NCBI GenBank assembly: GCA_030835185.1
Contig: JAUQWL010000016.1
Span: 1-9,004 of the forward strand
Direction: 5' to 3'
Origin: Solirubrobacterales bacterium
Lineage (GTDB): Bacteria > Actinomycetota > Thermoleophilia > Solirubrobacterales > 70-9
Length of the DNA: 9,004 nt
The translations under genes and the position numbers were made by a program. Within the stretch, counting starts at the first letter, position 1, and the number at the start of each line of letters is the position of its first letter. Shown here in pieces: positions 7,952-9,004 of the stretch. Under the pieces are notes generated by a model. The model made no database searches, was not told the origin of the DNA, and saw only the letters and a program-made list of their open reading frames with translations.

Positions 7952-8152
7952 GTTGACGTCGGGCATCTGCTCCCACTTTTCGATCGAGATCTCGTGCGTT
8001 GTCGTCTTGCGGGGGGGTGATGCCGGCGTTAACCCTTATCCCGCTCACCCGCTCACCCGCTCGCCGATCGCGCCAGTGCCGGCTGGGCGGCCAGCTTCCG
8101 AATTGAGGCCGACCAGTGCGACTGAACCTCGAGACTCGCAGACCAGCTTGGC
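7952..8152 (-). pseudogene. Decayed SDR gene fragment related to the SDR at 1-694
   Basis: Read on the minus strand from 8152, this encodes AKLVCESRGSVALVGLN...AIGERVSG, which aligns with residues 25-58 of the intact SDR (AKLAHGRGASVALVDLD...AIGERATG). Stop codons and an 8-bp tandem repeat follow, about 30 residues corresponding to the middle of the fold are missing, and similarity resumes at NAGITP. A run of seven G (8011-8017, plus strand) then shifts the frame by one base relative to the intact gene, after which RKTTTHEISIEKWEQMPDVN matches RKTTTRDISTDEWERVLEVN at 11 of 20 positions. No N-terminal glycine motif and no catalytic Tyr/Lys segment are present. The nucleotide match over the second block is about three quarters by eye. 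It is a relic, either of a paralogue or of a duplicated copy of the distal gene. Confidence 0.85.
8039..8062. repeat. Three 8-bp tandem units inside the SDR relic
   Basis: The plus strand reads tcccgctc, acccgctc, acccgctc. The unit length is not a multiple of three, so slippage here changes frame. It lies exactly where the SDR relic loses its middle segment and picks up stop codons. Confidence 0.8.
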
Positions 8153-8162
8153 GCCTCAGCCG

Positions 8163-8217
8163 GGATAGTGGGCCCACACCTTGGTCTTCAGCCTGGACTA
8201 ACCGTGGGACACTATCC
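8163..8217. repeat. Imperfect inverted repeat between SDR relic and Fic promoter
   Basis: GGATAGTGGGCCCAC (8163-8177) and GTGGGACACTATCC (8204-8217) are inverted copies: eight perfect bases, a one-base length difference, then CCCAC on both sides, with about 26 bases between. The left arm contains the perfect palindrome GTGGGCCCAC (8168-8177). GGGACA of the right arm recurs directly at 8218-8223, twelve bases on. Such an arrangement fits either a regulator-binding region upstream of the Fic gene or the worn end of an insertion element. No transposase is visible, so neither is established. Confidence 0.55.
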
Positions 8218-8233
8218 GGGACATTTGAGCGAC

Positions 8234-8239
8234 TATAAT
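8234..8239 (+). promoter_or_regulatory. Consensus -10 for a leaderless Fic transcript
   Basis: TATAAT, a perfect -10 hexamer, ends seven bases before the ATG at 8247. Transcription would then start at or next to the A of the start codon, as in the leaderless mRNAs common in actinobacteria. No purine-rich ribosome site precedes the ATG, and an in-frame TGA at 8226-8228 excludes a much longer start. No TTGACA-like -35 is visible at 16-18 bases spacing; the GGGACA repeats occupy that area. Confidence 0.7.
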
Positions 8240-8246
8240 CCATTGC

Positions 8247-9004
8247 ATGGAGAATGGGCGAGATTATCTGGAGACACACGGTCACATCGATTTCAGCCTG
8301 GACCTTCGCGACCTGCTGCCGGAAGCATGGGTCCTCATGGGTGAAGCCAAGTCCAAAGCGCAACATGTGGGGCGATCGCTCCTGGCGCCTGAGGTCAGTC
8401 ATCAGATCATGCAGGTCTACCTCGCGAAGGGAGCATTGGCGACCACCGCCATCGAAGGCAACACCTTGAGTGAGAAAGAGGCGGAAGAGCTTCTCGAAGG
8501 TTCGCTTGATCTCCCCCCCTCGAAGCAGTATCTGGCCAGCGAAATTAAGAACGTCCTCACAGGATTCAACAAAGTAAAAGACGAATTGTTGGCAGGGCCC
8601 GAGCCCGCTTGGACAGTCCACCGGATCTGCGAGTTCAATCGGATCCTCCTGTCGGGGCTGCAGGTCGAGGAACACGTAGTTCCCGGTCAGATCCGCGAAG
8701 AGTCGGTCGGCGTGGCTTCGTATCTCGGACCACCTCACACTGATTGCGAGTACCTGCTCGACCGACTTTGTGACTGGCTCAACGGACCGGACTTTGCGAC
8801 GCCCCAAGAATCCGCACTTGGTGCTCCGCTCGCGATCATAAAGGCCGTAGTTGCTCATCTCTACATCGCATGGATACACCCCTTCGGCGATGGCAACGGA
8901 CGCACGGCTCGGCTTATGGAGCTCCAGATCCTGTTGGCCGCGGGGTTCCCCGCACCGACCTGTCAACTCCTGTCGAACCACTACAACCAGACTCGCTCTG
9001 AGTA
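8247..9004 (+). CDS. Fic-family protein (predicted AMP-transferase), C terminus cut by window edge
   Basis: 252 residues are visible and the frame is still open at the edge. The Fic core motif HPFGDGNGRTAR is intact at residues 211-222, with catalytic His211, the acidic Asp215 and Arg219/Arg222. An inhibitory-helix motif, TTAIEGN (Thr66, Glu70, Gly71), precedes the core; family knowledge makes this a class II Fic protein, self-inhibited by a glutamate that blocks ATP gamma-phosphate binding. The region before the core (HVVPGQIRE...VASYLGPPH, 143-164) resembles the target-binding flap. Such proteins usually transfer AMP from ATP to a Ser, Thr or Tyr hydroxyl of a target protein, which cannot be identified here. 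Many have a C-terminal winged helix, which would lie outside the window. Codon use (AAA, TTG, ATA, GTA) looks less GC-biased than in the operon, suggesting later acquisition. It is divergent from the operon. Confidence 0.93.
   Translation, partial: MENGRDYLETHGHIDFSLDLRDLLPEAWVLMGEAKSKAQHVGRSLLAPEVSHQIMQVYLAKGALATTAIEGNTLSEKEAEELLEGSLDLPPSKQYLASEIKNVLTGFNKVKDELLAGPEPAWTVHRICEFNRILLSGLQVEEHVVPGQIREESVGVASYLGPPHTDCEYLLDRLCDWLNGPDFATPQESALGAPLAIIKAVVAHLYIAWIHPFGDGNGRTARLMELQILLAAGFPAPTCQLLSNHYNQTRSE

Noticed and set aside
7829..8246. A tRNA, small RNA or CRISPR array in the gene-free interval
   Set aside because: No cloverleaf or CCA-type end and no spaced repeats of array length were seen. The only repeats are the short ones listed.
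7809..8981. A 390-codon open frame on the minus strand opposite the Fic gene
   Set aside because: It lies antisense to the Fic coding region, crosses the SDR relic and the heme A synthase start, and shows no coherent protein family along its length except a short SDR-relic stretch. The Fic motifs on the other strand explain the openness.

Overview
The window is GC-rich, densely coded bacterial DNA. A five-gene block runs on the minus strand and fills nearly everything below position 7830. The gene content (an actinobacterial-style two-half CtaA/COX15 heme A synthase, a ketone-carboxylase pair of the HyuA/HyuB superfamily, a TDT-family transporter and a classical SDR), the overlapping stop/start junctions and a candidate leaderless promoter suggest a high-GC actinomycete relative, possibly Thermoleophilia. 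The taxonomic placement is inference only.

Layout in transcription order on the minus strand: heme A synthase (7828-6791), an acetone-carboxylase beta-type (HyuA-like) subunit (6791-4638), an acetone-carboxylase alpha-type (HyuB-like) subunit fused at its C terminus to a gamma-type domain (4641-1849), a TDT/SLAC1-type anion or dicarboxylate transporter (1811-714), and an SDR oxidoreductase (694 to beyond position 1). The first junction is TGATG, the second is ATGA, and the next gaps are 37 and 19 bases. This looks like one operon, led by a GTG-started heme A synthase with a weak candidate promoter just upstream.

The likely metabolic core is an ATP-dependent carboxylase for acetone or a related ketone, giving a 3-oxo acid such as acetoacetate. 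Beta carries the ATP-binding motifs, alpha carries the four predicted Mn ligands, and the gamma part is fused to alpha. The SDR could make the ketone from a secondary alcohol or reduce the product, and the transporter could move an organic acid; both are inferences from context. The gamma-like domain appears to lack most of the cysteines I recall as the zinc site of stand-alone AcxC.

The interval 7829-8246 holds no intact gene. It contains a decayed SDR fragment (7952-8152, minus strand) related to the intact SDR at the other end of the operon, an 8-bp tandem repeat at the point where that fragment is deleted, an imperfect inverted repeat, and a consensus TATAAT placed seven bases before the next start. 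A Fic-family AMP-transferase gene starts at 8247 on the plus strand and runs off the window. Its codon use looks less GC-biased than that of the operon, which is consistent with accessory origin.
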